64,000 bases of DNA from Nonomuraea helvata (GTDB taxonomy: Bacteria > Actinomycetota > Actinomycetes > Streptosporangiales > Streptosporangiaceae): assembly GCF_039535785.1 (NCBI RefSeq), contig NZ_BAAAXV010000009.1:2604001-2668000 (forward strand), in the 5' to 3' direction. Positions within the stretch are counted from its first letter, which is position 1, and every line of letters starts with the position of its first letter. Both the position numbers and the translations under genes were made by a program. Of the stretch, positions 9,413-18,396 are shown in pieces. Below the pieces are notes generated by a model, which did no database searches, was not told the origin of the DNA, and was given only the letters and a program-made list of their open reading frames with translations.

Positions 9413-10536
9413 GGCCCATTTCCGTCACCCTGGTCGTGTCGAGCCCCTGGAAACGCGACCTGCGGCCCGACGACGGCGACCTGCGCTCGGCGCGAGCGCT
9501 GGCAGAACGGCTCGGCGGACCTTACAGCGTGATCGTGCCCTCGGGGGGAGCGGAGCCCGGCTTCACCGATCTTGGCTCCGTCCATCTGTACCGAGTCCCT
9601 GGCCGGTCACGGCCGGCCTTTCTGCGAGCGGCCCGGCGAGCGGTGGACCACGGCCTCCCCAGGTCCAGCGACATCCTTCTGTCCAGTGACCCGCTCGCCG
9701 CCGTGGCGGTCGAGCTCTCCCGGACCCGGGCTCGGACGCCGCACATCGTGCAGATCCAGGGGGACGTTCTGGACCCTGGCCCCGCGTACGGCGGTGTGGT
9801 GAAGAGAGCCGGGCTGGCCCTGGTCTCACGAGCGGCGGTGCGCCGCGCCACCGCGGTCCGCGCCGTACGTCAAGGGATCAAACGCCGGGCAGAGCAATGG
9901 ACGCGTAGCCCGGTCGCCTGCATTCCGAGCCGGGTGGACACCCGGTTCTTCGCGCCCCCGGCCGTTCCGGGTCCCCGGCCCATCCACACGGCCATGGTCG
10001 GCAACCTGCTGCCCGTGAAGAACCACGCGACCGTGCTACGCGCGTGGCCGCACGTGCTCGGCCGTGTCCCCGGCGCGAGACTCGTCGTGCTCGGTGAGGG
10101 GCCCGAGCGTCCGCGGCTGCAACGGCTGATCAACGATCTCGGCATTGAGGACCATGTCGAGCTGCGTGGTTCCGTACCGCGCGACGAGGTCGTCCACACG
10201 TTCCGGCAGACGCGGCTCGCCGTCCATCCCTCTTGGTCGGAGGGGCTGCCACGGGCGGTTCTGGAGGCGATGTCCTGCGGCTTGCCGGTGCTCTGCTCCG
10301 ACATCCCCGCGCACCAGGAGATCATCCGACCCGAGACCGGTGCGCTGCTGGCTCCCGGCGTCGTGCGCGAGTGGGCGGAGGGCATCGTCTCGTTCCTTGC
10401 CGACCCCGAGCGCGCCTGGTCGGCCGGGGCCGCCGGACAGCGATACGTCGCGGAACACCACGACTTCGACGTGATGATCGACATGTTCGCCGACTTCATC
10501 CGAGACATCGCCATGCGGCCAAGGACGGGGCGATGA
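9409..10536 (+). CDS. Glycosyltransferase, GT4/GT1 family
   Basis: A 375-residue GT-B enzyme starting at GTG 9409 inside the stop of the previous gene (GTGA overlap). The N-terminal acceptor domain has SARALAERLGGPY. The C-terminal donor domain has MVGNLLPVKNH, LVVLGEGPERPRLQRL and HPSWSEGLPRAVLEAMSCG. It acts in the cytoplasm on a lipid-linked intermediate by analogy with exopolysaccharide loci. It overlaps a 40-codon ORF at its 3' end (ATGA), which then leads into the flippase gene, so the four reading frames form one tight unit. Confidence 0.88.
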   Translation: MRPISVTLVVSSPWKRDLRPDDGDLRSARALAERLGGPYSVIVPSGGAEPGFTDLGSVHLYRVPGRSRPAFLRAARRAVDHGLPRSSDILLSSDPLAAVAVELSRTRARTPHIVQIQGDVLDPGPAYGGVVKRAGLALVSRAAVRRATAVRAVRQGIKRRAEQWTRSPVACIPSRVDTRFFAPPAVPGPRPIHTAMVGNLLPVKNHATVLRAWPHVLGRVPGARLVVLGEGPERPRLQRLINDLGIEDHVELRGSVPRDEVVHTFRQTRLAVHPSWSEGLPRAVLEAMSCGLPVLCSDIPAHQEIIRPETGALLAPGVVREWAEGIVSFLADPERAWSAGAAGQRYVAEHHDFDVMIDMFADFIRDIAMRPRTGR

Positions 10537-10655
10537 GGATCCCCATGGACTTCGTCCTGAGGTACGCAGGCCGCGTCAACGTCGGAGAGAGCCCTGAACC
10601 TGGCCGGCTCGAGTGGCCGGCTGATCCGGGCTCCGGGGACGAGGTCGGCTTCTGA
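10533..10655 (+). CDS. 40-residue small ORF coupled between glycosyltransferase and flippase
   Basis: ATG 10533 overlaps the preceding stop codon by 4 nt, and the frame ends with TGA at 10653-10655, two bases before the flippase ATG at 10658. The peptide begins MRIPMDFVLRYAGRVNVGES and ends in an acidic, Pro/Gly-rich tail. It has no membrane span or known motif. It could be a functional small protein, or just a coupling frame that carries ribosomes from the glycosyltransferase to the flippase start. Spacing and overlap favour translation; function is unknown. Confidence 0.4.
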   Translation: MRIPMDFVLRYAGRVNVGESPEPGRLEWPADPGSGDEVGF

Positions 10656-10657
10656 CG

Positions 10658-11974
10658 ATGACCTCCTTGCGGGAAACGGTGATCCGGCACGCACGCATGC
10701 CGGCACGGCGGCAGCTGTGGACGTTCGCCTGGCTCGCTGTCGGCAGCCAGGGCGAGGCGATCCTTTCCGTCCTGAGCACGATCGCCCTGGCGCGGACGAC
10801 CACAGCGTCCGAGGCGGGGAAGGTGTTCTTCGCGCAATCGCTGATGTCTGTCTGGTTCCTGCTGTGCGATCCCCGGCTGGAGGACGCGGCGCAACGGTAC
10901 GTGCCGCTCCAGCAGTCCCGCGATGGGGGCGGTGCCGCGTTGTTCGGCCGCCTCCTGAGATGGGATGTGGGGATCGGCGCGGGAGCGAGCGGGGTCGCGT
11001 TGCTGATCACTCTGGCGGGGTACCAGATCGGCGGTGTTCCGGGTGATCTCGCGGTGCTGCTCACTCTCGCGATCATCACGGGCGGTGCCATCTCGTCGAC
11101 GGGATCCGCCGGTGCGGCCTTCGCGCTGACCGGACGGTTGAAGTGGCTCGGGCGGGTCCGGCTGCGGTGCGCCGTCGTGCTCTTCCTGCTCACCCTCGGT
11201 GGTCTGCTCGTAGGCGGGCCGGCCGGCTATCTCGCCGGCCAGGCCGCGGGTGCTCTGGTGACCGCGGCGGTGCTCGCCCGTGAGGCCATGAAATCCATCC
11301 ACAGTACTTACGGGCCACCCGTTCCGGGCGTCGCTATGCCCACCGGTCTGGTGAGATTCTCCGTCAAAGCGTCCACCGCGACATCGGCGGCAGCCGCTTC
11401 GGAGTCGGGCCTCCTCGCGTTGGCGGGCGTAGTCGGCGGACCCACACTCGTCACCATCCTCAAGATCTCGTTGGCCCCGGCCCGGATCTACACGAGCCTG
11501 ATCAGCCCTGTGGCCTCCATGCTGCAGCCCCGGCTGGCTGAGGCGGCCGCTGTCGGCGAGGGGCGACGGATCAGGACAGACGTGACCCGGTCGAGTCTGG
11601 CGTTGGGGGCTCTGGGAGCAGGCGCGCTCGTCGCCGCCGCCCCATTCATCGGGCCCGCGCTCGGACTGGCCTACGGACCCTCGTACGCCCAGACGGGCAC
11701 GGCCGCGCTGTTGCTTCTCGCCGTGGCTTGCGCGAAGGGAGGCGTGTCCTGGTCCAAGGTGCTTCCGCTCGCCATCGGCAAGCCAGGCTGGCGGCTGGCC
11801 TTTCTCACCATTGAGGGACTCCTCAATCTCGGGCTGCTGCTTGCCGCTGTCTGGGTCGCTCCAGAGCCGATTGCCACGGCAGTCACCTTCGGCTGGGGGG
11901 CCTTGGCCTTGACCGTGCTCGGATCCGCGTTCTGGGTCCTCTCACTTCGGAGACTGGTGGTTTGCCATGATTGA
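10658..11974 (+). CDS. Wzx-like polysaccharide flippase (MOP superfamily)
   Basis: A 438-residue polytopic protein with about 12-14 hydrophobic segments and charged short loops, the usual layout of lipid-linked oligosaccharide flippases. The N-terminal part (FAWLAVGSQGEAILSVLSTI) and the repeated ALARTTTASEAG-type loop fit the polysaccharide biosynthesis/MATE-like fold. Expected role: moving undecaprenyl-diphosphate-linked repeat units across the cytoplasmic membrane. It starts 2 nt after the small ORF and its last 8 nt overlap the Wzy-like gene. Substrate unknown. Confidence 0.82.
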   Translation: MTSLRETVIRHARMPARRQLWTFAWLAVGSQGEAILSVLSTIALARTTTASEAGKVFFAQSLMSVWFLLCDPRLEDAAQRYVPLQQSRDGGGAALFGRLLRWDVGIGAGASGVALLITLAGYQIGGVPGDLAVLLTLAIITGGAISSTGSAGAAFALTGRLKWLGRVRLRCAVVLFLLTLGGLLVGGPAGYLAGQAAGALVTAAVLAREAMKSIHSTYGPPVPGVAMPTGLVRFSVKASTATSAAAASESGLLALAGVVGGPTLVTILKISLAPARIYTSLISPVASMLQPRLAEAAAVGEGRRIRTDVTRSSLALGALGAGALVAAAPFIGPALGLAYGPSYAQTGTAALLLLAVACAKGGVSWSKVLPLAIGKPGWRLAFLTIEGLLNLGLLLAAVWVAPEPIATAVTFGWGALALTVLGSAFWVLSLRRLVVCHD

Positions 11975-13283
11975 GGCCGCGCACCCGACGGGAAAGCCAG
12001 GCGTCGCACTCGCGAGGCTCCTGCTCGGAGTCGCTATGGTGCTTGCCGGCGTGGCCGCCGACCAGCTCGGCGAGGCCGAGACAGGGCACATGATCTGGGT
12101 GCTGGCTGTGGTGGTCCTCCCGCTTGCCGCGCTCCCCGCGTTGATGGTGTGCGTCATCCGCATGGGTCTGCCGTTCGGCGGTCTGAACCTGTGCGATGTG
12201 ATTGCCACGGCCTATCTGGTACGGCTGACCGTGAGCGGCTCGATCATGAACATCCGGTTCGCGCCGTCCCAAGCGGCTCTCGCGGCCTTCTTCGCCTGGG
12301 CCGTGTTGGTGACCTCCGCCCATGGGGGGACGTTCTGGTCGCTCGTTCACCTCATGCTGTATGCGGCTGTGGGAATCGGATTGACGCACAGCCCCACAGC
12401 CCGCCGTGGCCTGCTCTGGGCGGTGCTCGGGCTGGGCGTCTACCAGGTGGTGGTCCATCTGCCCAACGTGACGGACCGGCTCTATGGCCTCATGGCGGAT
12501 CCCGCGCAGGTGGGCGCGCTCCTGCTGGCGGCACTCCTCCTCGGGCCCATCTCGGCGCTGCCGCTCGGCGTCCGGCTCCTGCTCCGATCCCTGCTCGTGA
12601 TCGGTGTGGTCGCCACTCAGACGCGGTCGATCTGGTTCGCGTTGGTCGCCGTGGTGGTTGCGGCGGCGCTGCCGAGGCGGTGGTACCTCCCTGGGATGCT
12701 GCCGCTCATCCTGGCGCCGGTCGGACTCCTCATCGTGCCGAGGCTCACCACGTTCCTGGGCCTCAACCGGGAGTCCGGTCTCCTCCGAGAGGAAGCGATC
12801 CAGGTGGGCCTACGGCAGTTCGGCGAGCAACCCCTCACCGGTCACGGCTGGGCGGTCCTCGACCACCTGGACGGTGGTGGCACCGTCTACAACCTCTGGG
12901 TCCACCTGGGAGTGGCCACAGGGATCGTCGGCATCCTCCTGTTCCTTGCCTACATCGTCCTGCTGTCTGCCGAGACCTCTCGGGCCCGTAGTTCCGCGTA
13001 CCTCTTCCTGGCCGGCATCCTGGCCATGTCGCTCACCGAGACGCCGCTCTACGGCGACTCGGTGGTCACCCTGCTCTTCTTCACCGTCATCTCCTCGGCA
13101 GTCCGAGCCCGGCCTTTCGAGGAAGCATGTCATCGAGCAGTGCCTGGTATCTCTCGCCCAGGACGTCCCAGCTCACTTGGCGCGCCGCCGCCCGCGCACG
13201 GGCTGACTGCTCAGCCCGGAGGGCCGGATCGCGCAGGAGTCGCACCAGCGCGCCCCGAAATTCCTCAGGCGACTCCACGATGA
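11967..13283 (+). CDS. O-antigen polymerase/ligase-like membrane protein (Wzy-like)
   Basis: A 438-residue protein with about 10-12 membrane spans. The large extracytoplasmic region around residues 215-310 carries TQTRSIW, GLNRESGLLREEAI and PLTGHGWAV, matching the Wzy_C/O-antigen ligase pattern. The expected role is joining flipped repeat units on the outer face of the membrane. It overlaps the flippase gene by 8 nt. Its last ~57 codons form a Pro/Gly/Ala-rich tail that lies antisense to the end of the convergent glycosyltransferase (13087-13283). The tail looks non-homologous and may reflect loss of an earlier stop. Confidence 0.8.
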   Translation: MIEAAHPTGKPGVALARLLLGVAMVLAGVAADQLGEAETGHMIWVLAVVVLPLAALPALMVCVIRMGLPFGGLNLCDVIATAYLVRLTVSGSIMNIRFAPSQAALAAFFAWAVLVTSAHGGTFWSLVHLMLYAAVGIGLTHSPTARRGLLWAVLGLGVYQVVVHLPNVTDRLYGLMADPAQVGALLLAALLLGPISALPLGVRLLLRSLLVIGVVATQTRSIWFALVAVVVAAALPRRWYLPGMLPLILAPVGLLIVPRLTTFLGLNRESGLLREEAIQVGLRQFGEQPLTGHGWAVLDHLDGGGTVYNLWVHLGVATGIVGILLFLAYIVLLSAETSRARSSAYLFLAGILAMSLTETPLYGDSVVTLLFFTVISSAVRARPFEEACHRAVPGISRPGRPSSLGAPPPAHGLTAQPGGPDRAGVAPARPEIPQATPR

Positions 13284-14199
13284 GCCCTGATCCCGTACCC
13301 GAGATCAGCTCTGTGGGAACTGCCCGGTAGCCGATCACGGGGACTCCGCATCCCAGGTACTGGGCCACCTTTACCGAGGATCGCTCATGCTGGATCCGGC
13401 GGGGATACAGCCCCACGTCGAAGGCGGCCAAGTACGCGGGAACGTGCTCCGCCGGTACGTGTCCCACTACCTCGATGTCGGTCCGGCCCGCGAGCATGCG
13501 CGCCAGAACCTTGCTGACGCTACCGACCAGCCAGAGCCGCGCCTGTGGGCAAGCGGCGACCACGCCGGGCCACAGCTCCTCGACCAGGTGCGTCACGTTG
13601 TACATGGGATCGGCGCCGCGATCCCGGTCGCAGAGATGCCATGCGGCGGCGTAGCCGACCGTCAGCTCTTCTGGTCTTTTGCGGCGCTGCACCTCCTCCA
13701 CCAGGCCGGGGTCGGGCTCCACCGTCCGTAGGCCGTGGCCGATGACGTTGATCGGGCAAGTCACACCCAGTTCGCGGTAACGGTCAGCAGCCGCCTGGTT
13801 GGTGACGACAAGCGCCGTGATCTGCCGAGAGGACCGCAGGATCCGTACCTCGTCGTCGGTGAAGTACGGATCGTCCATGTCCACCACGACAGGGAACATT
13901 GCAAACGGAATGTGCTTGGTATTCGTGATGAATCCGTATCTGTAACGCCTGGCGGCCAGCTGGAAGAGAAGGCGCCCATGCACTCCGATGGAGCGGTTCA
14001 ATGTCCGGAACTGTACTCCGCGCATAATTCTCCGGTCGGTGCAGCGGAGCATGAGACTGTCCACTCGCTCCAGAATGGGTAGCAGCGCGGTATATCGGGC
14101 GTTATTGAAGCTCTTGAACCATATATTAGTATGAAATATCCGATTTTCGGTAATATTCCCGCGCCTGAGATCGGCGATTTTGATCTCATGGAAGTTCAT
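13087..14199 (-). CDS. Glycosyltransferase, GT1/GT4-like
   Basis: A minus-strand GT-B enzyme, 370 residues from ATG 14199; an upstream GTG at 14244 would add 15 residues. The N-terminal domain has VVVDMDDPYFTD and AAADRYRELGV. The C-terminal domain has DRGADPMYNV, ARLWLVGSV, VPAEHVPAYLAAFDVGLYPR and VAQYLGCGVPVIGY, the donor-site region. The first ~60 codons (about 14030-14199) are unusually A/T-rich, with several ATT/AAT/ATA codons, unlike the rest. The 3' end overlaps the Wzy-like gene by 197 bp in the convergent sense. Confidence 0.8.
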   Translation of the reverse strand: MNFHEIKIADLRRGNITENRIFHTNIWFKSFNNARYTALLPILERVDSLMLRCTDRRIMRGVQFRTLNRSIGVHGRLLFQLAARRYRYGFITNTKHIPFAMFPVVVDMDDPYFTDDEVRILRSSRQITALVVTNQAAADRYRELGVTCPINVIGHGLRTVEPDPGLVEEVQRRKRPEELTVGYAAAWHLCDRDRGADPMYNVTHLVEELWPGVVAACPQARLWLVGSVSKVLARMLAGRTDIEVVGHVPAEHVPAYLAAFDVGLYPRRIQHERSSVKVAQYLGCGVPVIGYRAVPTELISGTGSGLIVESPEEFRGALVRLLRDPALRAEQSARARAAARQVSWDVLGERYQALLDDMLPRKAGLGLPRR

Positions 14200-14313
14200 A
14201 TCGCCACCGTCTCGGAGCTCCCGCCGCGCGACAAGAACCGACACGCGTCCAAATACTCGCCGTAACCGATCAGCAGTTCGCGTATGACTGCACCACCGGG
14301 CGGCAGGGACCGG

Positions 14314-15426
14314 TCACCGCGAGCACACTTCGTCGTAGAGTTTGTCGAACCATGCCCCCGCCTGGTCGATGTCGACCAGGTCGGCGCTGTCACGCGCGCC
14401 CGCTCGAAGACGTGTGTGGTTCGCCGGTGACGCCGCGCGCATGATCACCTCTGCGAGTGCCTCGGGATCTCCCGGCCGGGTCAGGAAGCCGTTCTGACCG
14501 TGCTGGACGAGATCGGGAACGCCGCCCACGCGGGTGGACACGACCGGCACGCCCGCGGCGAGCGCCTCCATGATCACGACCGGCAGTCCTTCGTGGGCGG
14601 AGCTGAGCACCAGCAGGTCCGCAGCCGCGATCAGGCGAGCGGCACCGGGCACGCCGCCGAGGAACCGCACGGAGTCCGACCCGAGCCCGGCGACACGGCG
14701 GGCTACCTGGTGGTGCAGCGGCCCAGTGCCGGCCAGGACGAACATTGCCCGTGGATCGCGCGCCACGACCGTGGCCGCCGCCTGGATGAGCGTCTCATGG
14801 TCCTTCTGCGGGCGCAGGTTGGCCACATGCACGATCAGAAAAGCCGACTCCGGTATGTCCCATTCGATTCTCGTCCGTGCGGCGTCCATGGCCGCACGAC
14901 GCTGCTCGGCGACGTCGACCCCATGGATCCTGGTGTGGAGACGGCGTGCTCCGCGGCTTACGACGGCCCGAGCCACTTGGGGAGAGACGGCGACGGTGCG
15001 GGCGTCGAGCCATCTCGTGGCCCGGTCGAGCAACATCGTGGGCACGCGGTAGCGCACATTGTGCACGGTCGAGACCAGCGCGGGGCGTGGCCATGACAGG
15101 CGAGAGGTCAGCCGGATCAACGCGGCGGGCAGCGGCGAGTGCAGGTTGAGCACGTCCGGACGCAATCTTCTGACGACCGTCGCCAAGCGCAGAAGGCGCA
15201 ATGCCGACGGGCACGAGGTCAGATCGACGACGCGGATGCCCGCGGACCGCAACCGCTGGATGAGCTCGCCAGTGGAGGCCCGCAGGCACACCACCGTGTA
15301 TCGCTTGCCGGTAGGCCGCATGGCGAGCAGACGTGAGACGAGGAGAACCTCCGCACCACCGACGTCCAGCGTTTTGATGATTTCGCAGACATGCAATCTG
15401 GGCTTCACCGTGACAATCATCGCCAT
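14314..15426 (-). CDS. Glycosyltransferase, GT4 family
   Basis: A GT4 enzyme of 370 residues from ATG 15426; GGAAG lies just upstream and a second ATG (15420) is equally possible. The start has CEIIKTLDVGGAEVLLVSRL, the glycine-rich acceptor loop seen in many exopolysaccharide GT4 proteins. The C-terminal domain has VANLRPQKDHETLIQA, FVLAGTGPL and SSAHEGLPVVIMEALAAG with E-x7-E. It lies 114 bp upstream of the other minus-strand glycosyltransferase, probably in the same transcript, and diverges from the plus-strand gene at 15928. Confidence 0.86.
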   Translation of the reverse strand: MAMIVTVKPRLHVCEIIKTLDVGGAEVLLVSRLLAMRPTGKRYTVVCLRASTGELIQRLRSAGIRVVDLTSCPSALRLLRLATVVRRLRPDVLNLHSPLPAALIRLTSRLSWPRPALVSTVHNVRYRVPTMLLDRATRWLDARTVAVSPQVARAVVSRGARRLHTRIHGVDVAEQRRAAMDAARTRIEWDIPESAFLIVHVANLRPQKDHETLIQAAATVVARDPRAMFVLAGTGPLHHQVARRVAGLGSDSVRFLGGVPGAARLIAAADLLVLSSAHEGLPVVIMEALAAGVPVVSTRVGGVPDLVQHGQNGFLTRPGDPEALAEVIMRAASPANHTRLRAGARDSADLVDIDQAGAWFDKLYDEVCSR

Positions 15427-15927
15427 CGGGCTTCCGGAAACCGCGGCGGCACTCCCGGCGGCCACAGAAATTACAAGAGCTTTGTGCTGGATGTCGCGTC
15501 CGCTCAGGCCCACGCGTACAGGGTGATCGCGGCGTTCGACGGGACACCGCAATCAGCTCCGGTGGCCGTGGTGGGCCCGTCACGCGACACGCCTTCGCCA
15601 CACATCGTTGCAGCTCGTTACTTTCTGTACACTCAATCTCGTAGTTGATCAACCTCGCCGCCGATCTGAAGGGGAGCTCGTGAGCACGACAGATCACACG
15701 CTTTTCCCTTCCGGAGCCGATGGGAAGACGAGCGCCACGGGAGCGTCGTCGAGCGGGGTTCACCTCCGCCACGGAGCAACAAGGTGATGCGCTCTGCTCA
15801 TCGGCTCGTCACGGGCCCCGAACTTCCTCGTCGCCCATATGGGTCGCTGGCTTCGAAGTAAGCATGGACCGCCATGCGGAATTCGTTCGCTCTCTGGCGG
15901 AAAGAACAAGGGCAGCGTGTCACGAGC
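15427..15927. other. Divergent intergenic region
   Basis: About 500 bp between two divergently transcribed glycosyltransferase genes, expected to hold two promoters. I see no intact gene. The segment 15590-15660 (around TCGTTACTTTCTGTACACTC) is A/T-richer than its surroundings and is the best promoter candidate, but no motif is assigned. Confidence 0.4.
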
Positions 15928-17073
15928 ATGAGAATCATACGTGTCAGCTATCGCATACCACCCGAGCCGGGCGGTAAGGAACGGCATGTCGAATGCCTCA
16001 CCCGAGAACAACTCAAGCGCGGCCATGATGTCGTACTCGCGTTCCGTAGAGGCGGGGTCGTGCCGGAAGGCGCGACGGTGCTGGCCACAAGGCCCACGCT
16101 GGTGTCACGCGCGCTGGCCGTGAAGTCCGACGTGCTGGCTTTCTCGGCCGAAGTCGGGGGAGCGCTGCGGAGACACCGTTCCGCCGACCTCGTGCACCTG
16201 CACGGAGACCATGTCGAGGCTGCCGTCCTGGGCCCGATCTGCAGGCTTCTCGGCCTCCCGCTTGTCCTGACCGTGCATGCCACCCTGTCAAAACGCCATC
16301 AGCGCTTTGCCCGGATGGCCTTGCGTAACGTCGACGCCTGCATCGCTCTGGGCTGCAGCACCGGCGACGACCTGGTTCGCCTGGGTGTCGATCCACGCCG
16401 GATCCGGGTGGCCTCCAGCGGACTTGATCTCGAGGGCATTGCCAAGGTCCGCGGAAGTGGCGGATGCGAGCGGGGCCTGGTCGTCAGCGTCGGCTCTCTC
16501 GAGCCGATGAAGAATCATGCTCTTCTCATCGCGGCATTTCAGGCGGTGCGCCGTACTCGGCCAGGGCTTCGGCTGGTCATCGCCGGCGACGGCCCCGAGA
16601 GGAAGCGGCTGCAGCGGCTGGCCGGCCAAGGGGCGGGCATCGAGCTTCCGGGCCGGCTGTCTCGAAACGAGATCTACTGGCTCGTACGGTCCGCAGAGGT
16701 TTTCGTCCTCGCCTCACGTCGCCTCGACGGTAAAGGCGAGGGTGTACCGACAGCCGCCCTGGAGGCGCTCGCTCTTGGCACGCCGGTCATCGTATCCACA
16801 GATGCCGCGCTCGAGCCGGTTGTCCAGGACCGCGGAGCGTACCGAACCTTCACCTCCGGATCGGTCGACGAACTGATCGCTGTCCTGGGGTCCCTGCTCG
16901 ACGATGAGGAAACCCGCCGTCGCATGAGTGACCTGGGACCGCGCGTGACCGCGGCATTGGATTGGCCCGCGGTCACGAGCCGGATCGAGGAGTGGTACGG
17001 CACGGCGCTGAACGGCATTCCACGGGCTGGGGGCCATGAAACCGTGGAGGCCCCTCTCCGTCGCGATCATTGA
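15928..17073 (+). CDS. Glycosyltransferase, GT4 family
   Basis: A 381-residue GT-B protein. ATG 15928 (MRIIRVSYRIPPEPGGKERH) is chosen because the glycine-rich PPEPGGKERHVE loop normally sits at the very N-terminus of GT4 proteins; an upstream ATG at 15874 would add 18 residues without homology character. The acceptor domain has VHLHGDHVEA and LTVHATLS. The donor domain has VVSVGSLEPMKNH, LVIAGDGPERKRLQRL and a glutamate-bearing GEGVPTAALEALALG. It is followed by the SDR gene after a ~100-bp gap. Confidence 0.86.
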   Translation: MRIIRVSYRIPPEPGGKERHVECLTREQLKRGHDVVLAFRRGGVVPEGATVLATRPTLVSRALAVKSDVLAFSAEVGGALRRHRSADLVHLHGDHVEAAVLGPICRLLGLPLVLTVHATLSKRHQRFARMALRNVDACIALGCSTGDDLVRLGVDPRRIRVASSGLDLEGIAKVRGSGGCERGLVVSVGSLEPMKNHALLIAAFQAVRRTRPGLRLVIAGDGPERKRLQRLAGQGAGIELPGRLSRNEIYWLVRSAEVFVLASRRLDGKGEGVPTAALEALALGTPVIVSTDAALEPVVQDRGAYRTFTSGSVDELIAVLGSLLDDEETRRRMSDLGPRVTAALDWPAVTSRIEEWYGTALNGIPRAGGHETVEAPLRRDH

Positions 17074-17175
17074 GGCGATGGATCTGCCACGTACCGCCGG
17101 CGCGATGGCGCGACACGCCTGATCTCAAATACGCGCGGGATGCGGCAGCGCACCCGCATCTCGAACGGGGGAAAA

Positions 17176-18156
17176 GTGAAAGGTCCACAGCAACTCGAGC
17201 ACGTGGTGGTGACGGGGGTCGCCGGGTTCATCGGCTCGCATCTGGCGGAGGTCCTGCTGAAGCAGGGGGCGAGTGTCCTTGGAATAGACCGGCGCCCGCC
17301 CTCGCACGATCCCACGGCAGCCCAGAACCTCGCCGACCTGATCGCGGAGCCGGGATTCACGCTGATCGAGGGAGACCTGACGGATCTGGACCTGACACGA
17401 TTCACGAAGGGCGCGTCGGCGGTGTTCCACCTCGCGGGTGTGCCCGGTGTACGCCCGTCATGGGGTGACAGGTTCACGGACTATCTCGCGTCGAACATCA
17501 TGGCGACGCAGCGCCTGCTCGAAGCTTGTGCCGCCACGGATGTGCCCAGGCTCGTTCTGGCCTCCTCATCGAGCGTGTACGGCACCGGCACCGACCGTCC
17601 CTCACACGAAGAGGATCTTCCGACGCCGCTGTCTCCCTACGGAGTCACGAAATTGGCTGCAGAGCGCCTCGCTCTTGCCTATGCGCTGAGACCCAGCACG
17701 CCGACGAGTGTCGTGGCTCTGCGGTACTTCACCGTTTACGGCCCTCAACAGCGCTCCGACATGGCGATCTACAGAGTCCTTGAGGCCGCGCTGACCCGCC
17801 GGCCGATGCGACTGTACGGAGACGGGACGCAGCGTCGCGACTTCACGTATGTGGACGATGCGGTGGCAGCAACGATCGCGGCCGCTTCTGCTCCCGCGCG
17901 AGCCGAGGTGGTGAACGTCGGAGGTGGCAGAACCTTCAGCATGCTGGAGGTCCTGGAGTGCGCTGCGAAGATCACCGGTCTCGACATTCCGATCGTGCGC
18001 GACAGCCGGCAATCAGGCGACGTGGAAACCACAGCGGCAGACCTGACAAGAGCGCAGCAACTGCTGGGCTATCGGCCGTCGACATCACTGATCGAAGGCA
18101 TGACTCGCCAATGGAAATGGACACTGAACCGGCCGGCCGTGCCGTTGTCGCAATGA
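17176..18156 (+). CDS. Extended SDR NAD-dependent epimerase/dehydratase
   Basis: A 326-residue nucleotide-sugar modifying SDR. The NAD motif is GVAGFIGSH, ASSSSVYG precedes the active site, Y155-x3-K159 (YGVTK) is catalytic, and RYFTVYGPQQRSDMAIYR and GDGTQRRDFTYVDD complete the pattern of UDP-glucose 4-epimerase/UDP-glucuronate epimerase-like enzymes. GTG 17176 is chosen because GGGGGAAAA lies just before it; ATG 17140 upstream lacks a ribosome binding site. Epimerase is likeliest, substrate unknown. A terminator-like inverted repeat follows. Confidence 0.82.
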   Translation: MKGPQQLEHVVVTGVAGFIGSHLAEVLLKQGASVLGIDRRPPSHDPTAAQNLADLIAEPGFTLIEGDLTDLDLTRFTKGASAVFHLAGVPGVRPSWGDRFTDYLASNIMATQRLLEACAATDVPRLVLASSSSVYGTGTDRPSHEEDLPTPLSPYGVTKLAAERLALAYALRPSTPTSVVALRYFTVYGPQQRSDMAIYRVLEAALTRRPMRLYGDGTQRRDFTYVDDAVAATIAAASAPARAEVVNVGGGRTFSMLEVLECAAKITGLDIPIVRDSRQSGDVETTAADLTRAQQLLGYRPSTSLIEGMTRQWKWTLNRPAVPLSQ

Positions 18157-18181
18157 CGTAGCCACCCGACGCCTCACCGGC

Positions 18182-18220
18182 AGATGTCCGGTGCCGCGCC
18201 TCCAGAATATCCGGACATCT
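18182..18220 (+). terminator. Inverted repeat, probable terminator
   Basis: AGATGTCCGG (18182-18191) and CCGGACATCT (18211-18220) form a perfect 10-bp stem around a 19-nt loop, 25 bp after the SDR stop. There is no long T run, only TTGCCATAAT, so it may be a terminator or an RNA-stabilising hairpin. Confidence 0.5.
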
Positions 18221-18396
18221 TGCCATAATGTGGAAACTCACCGCCAGGTTCGCCAGTAGGTATGTGAATTTCGCCAGCTCATGCGGAGGTAGTGAATATG
18301 GAAAACATTTCGTAACCACCCGTCACGGCGTCACTGAAATATCCGGCGGCGGGTTAGTTTCTCCGACGTGACCAGGCCATCACCGAGGAGTCCGCG

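Noticed and set aside
15874..15927. Longer N-terminus for the GT4 gene at 15928
   Set aside because: The extra 18 residues precede the glycine loop that normally opens GT4 proteins and show no coding bias.
18297..18314. A five-codon frame (MENIS) after GGAGG in the leader of the 18397 operon
   Set aside because: A leader peptide is possible, but there is no attenuator hairpin or codon run to support it.
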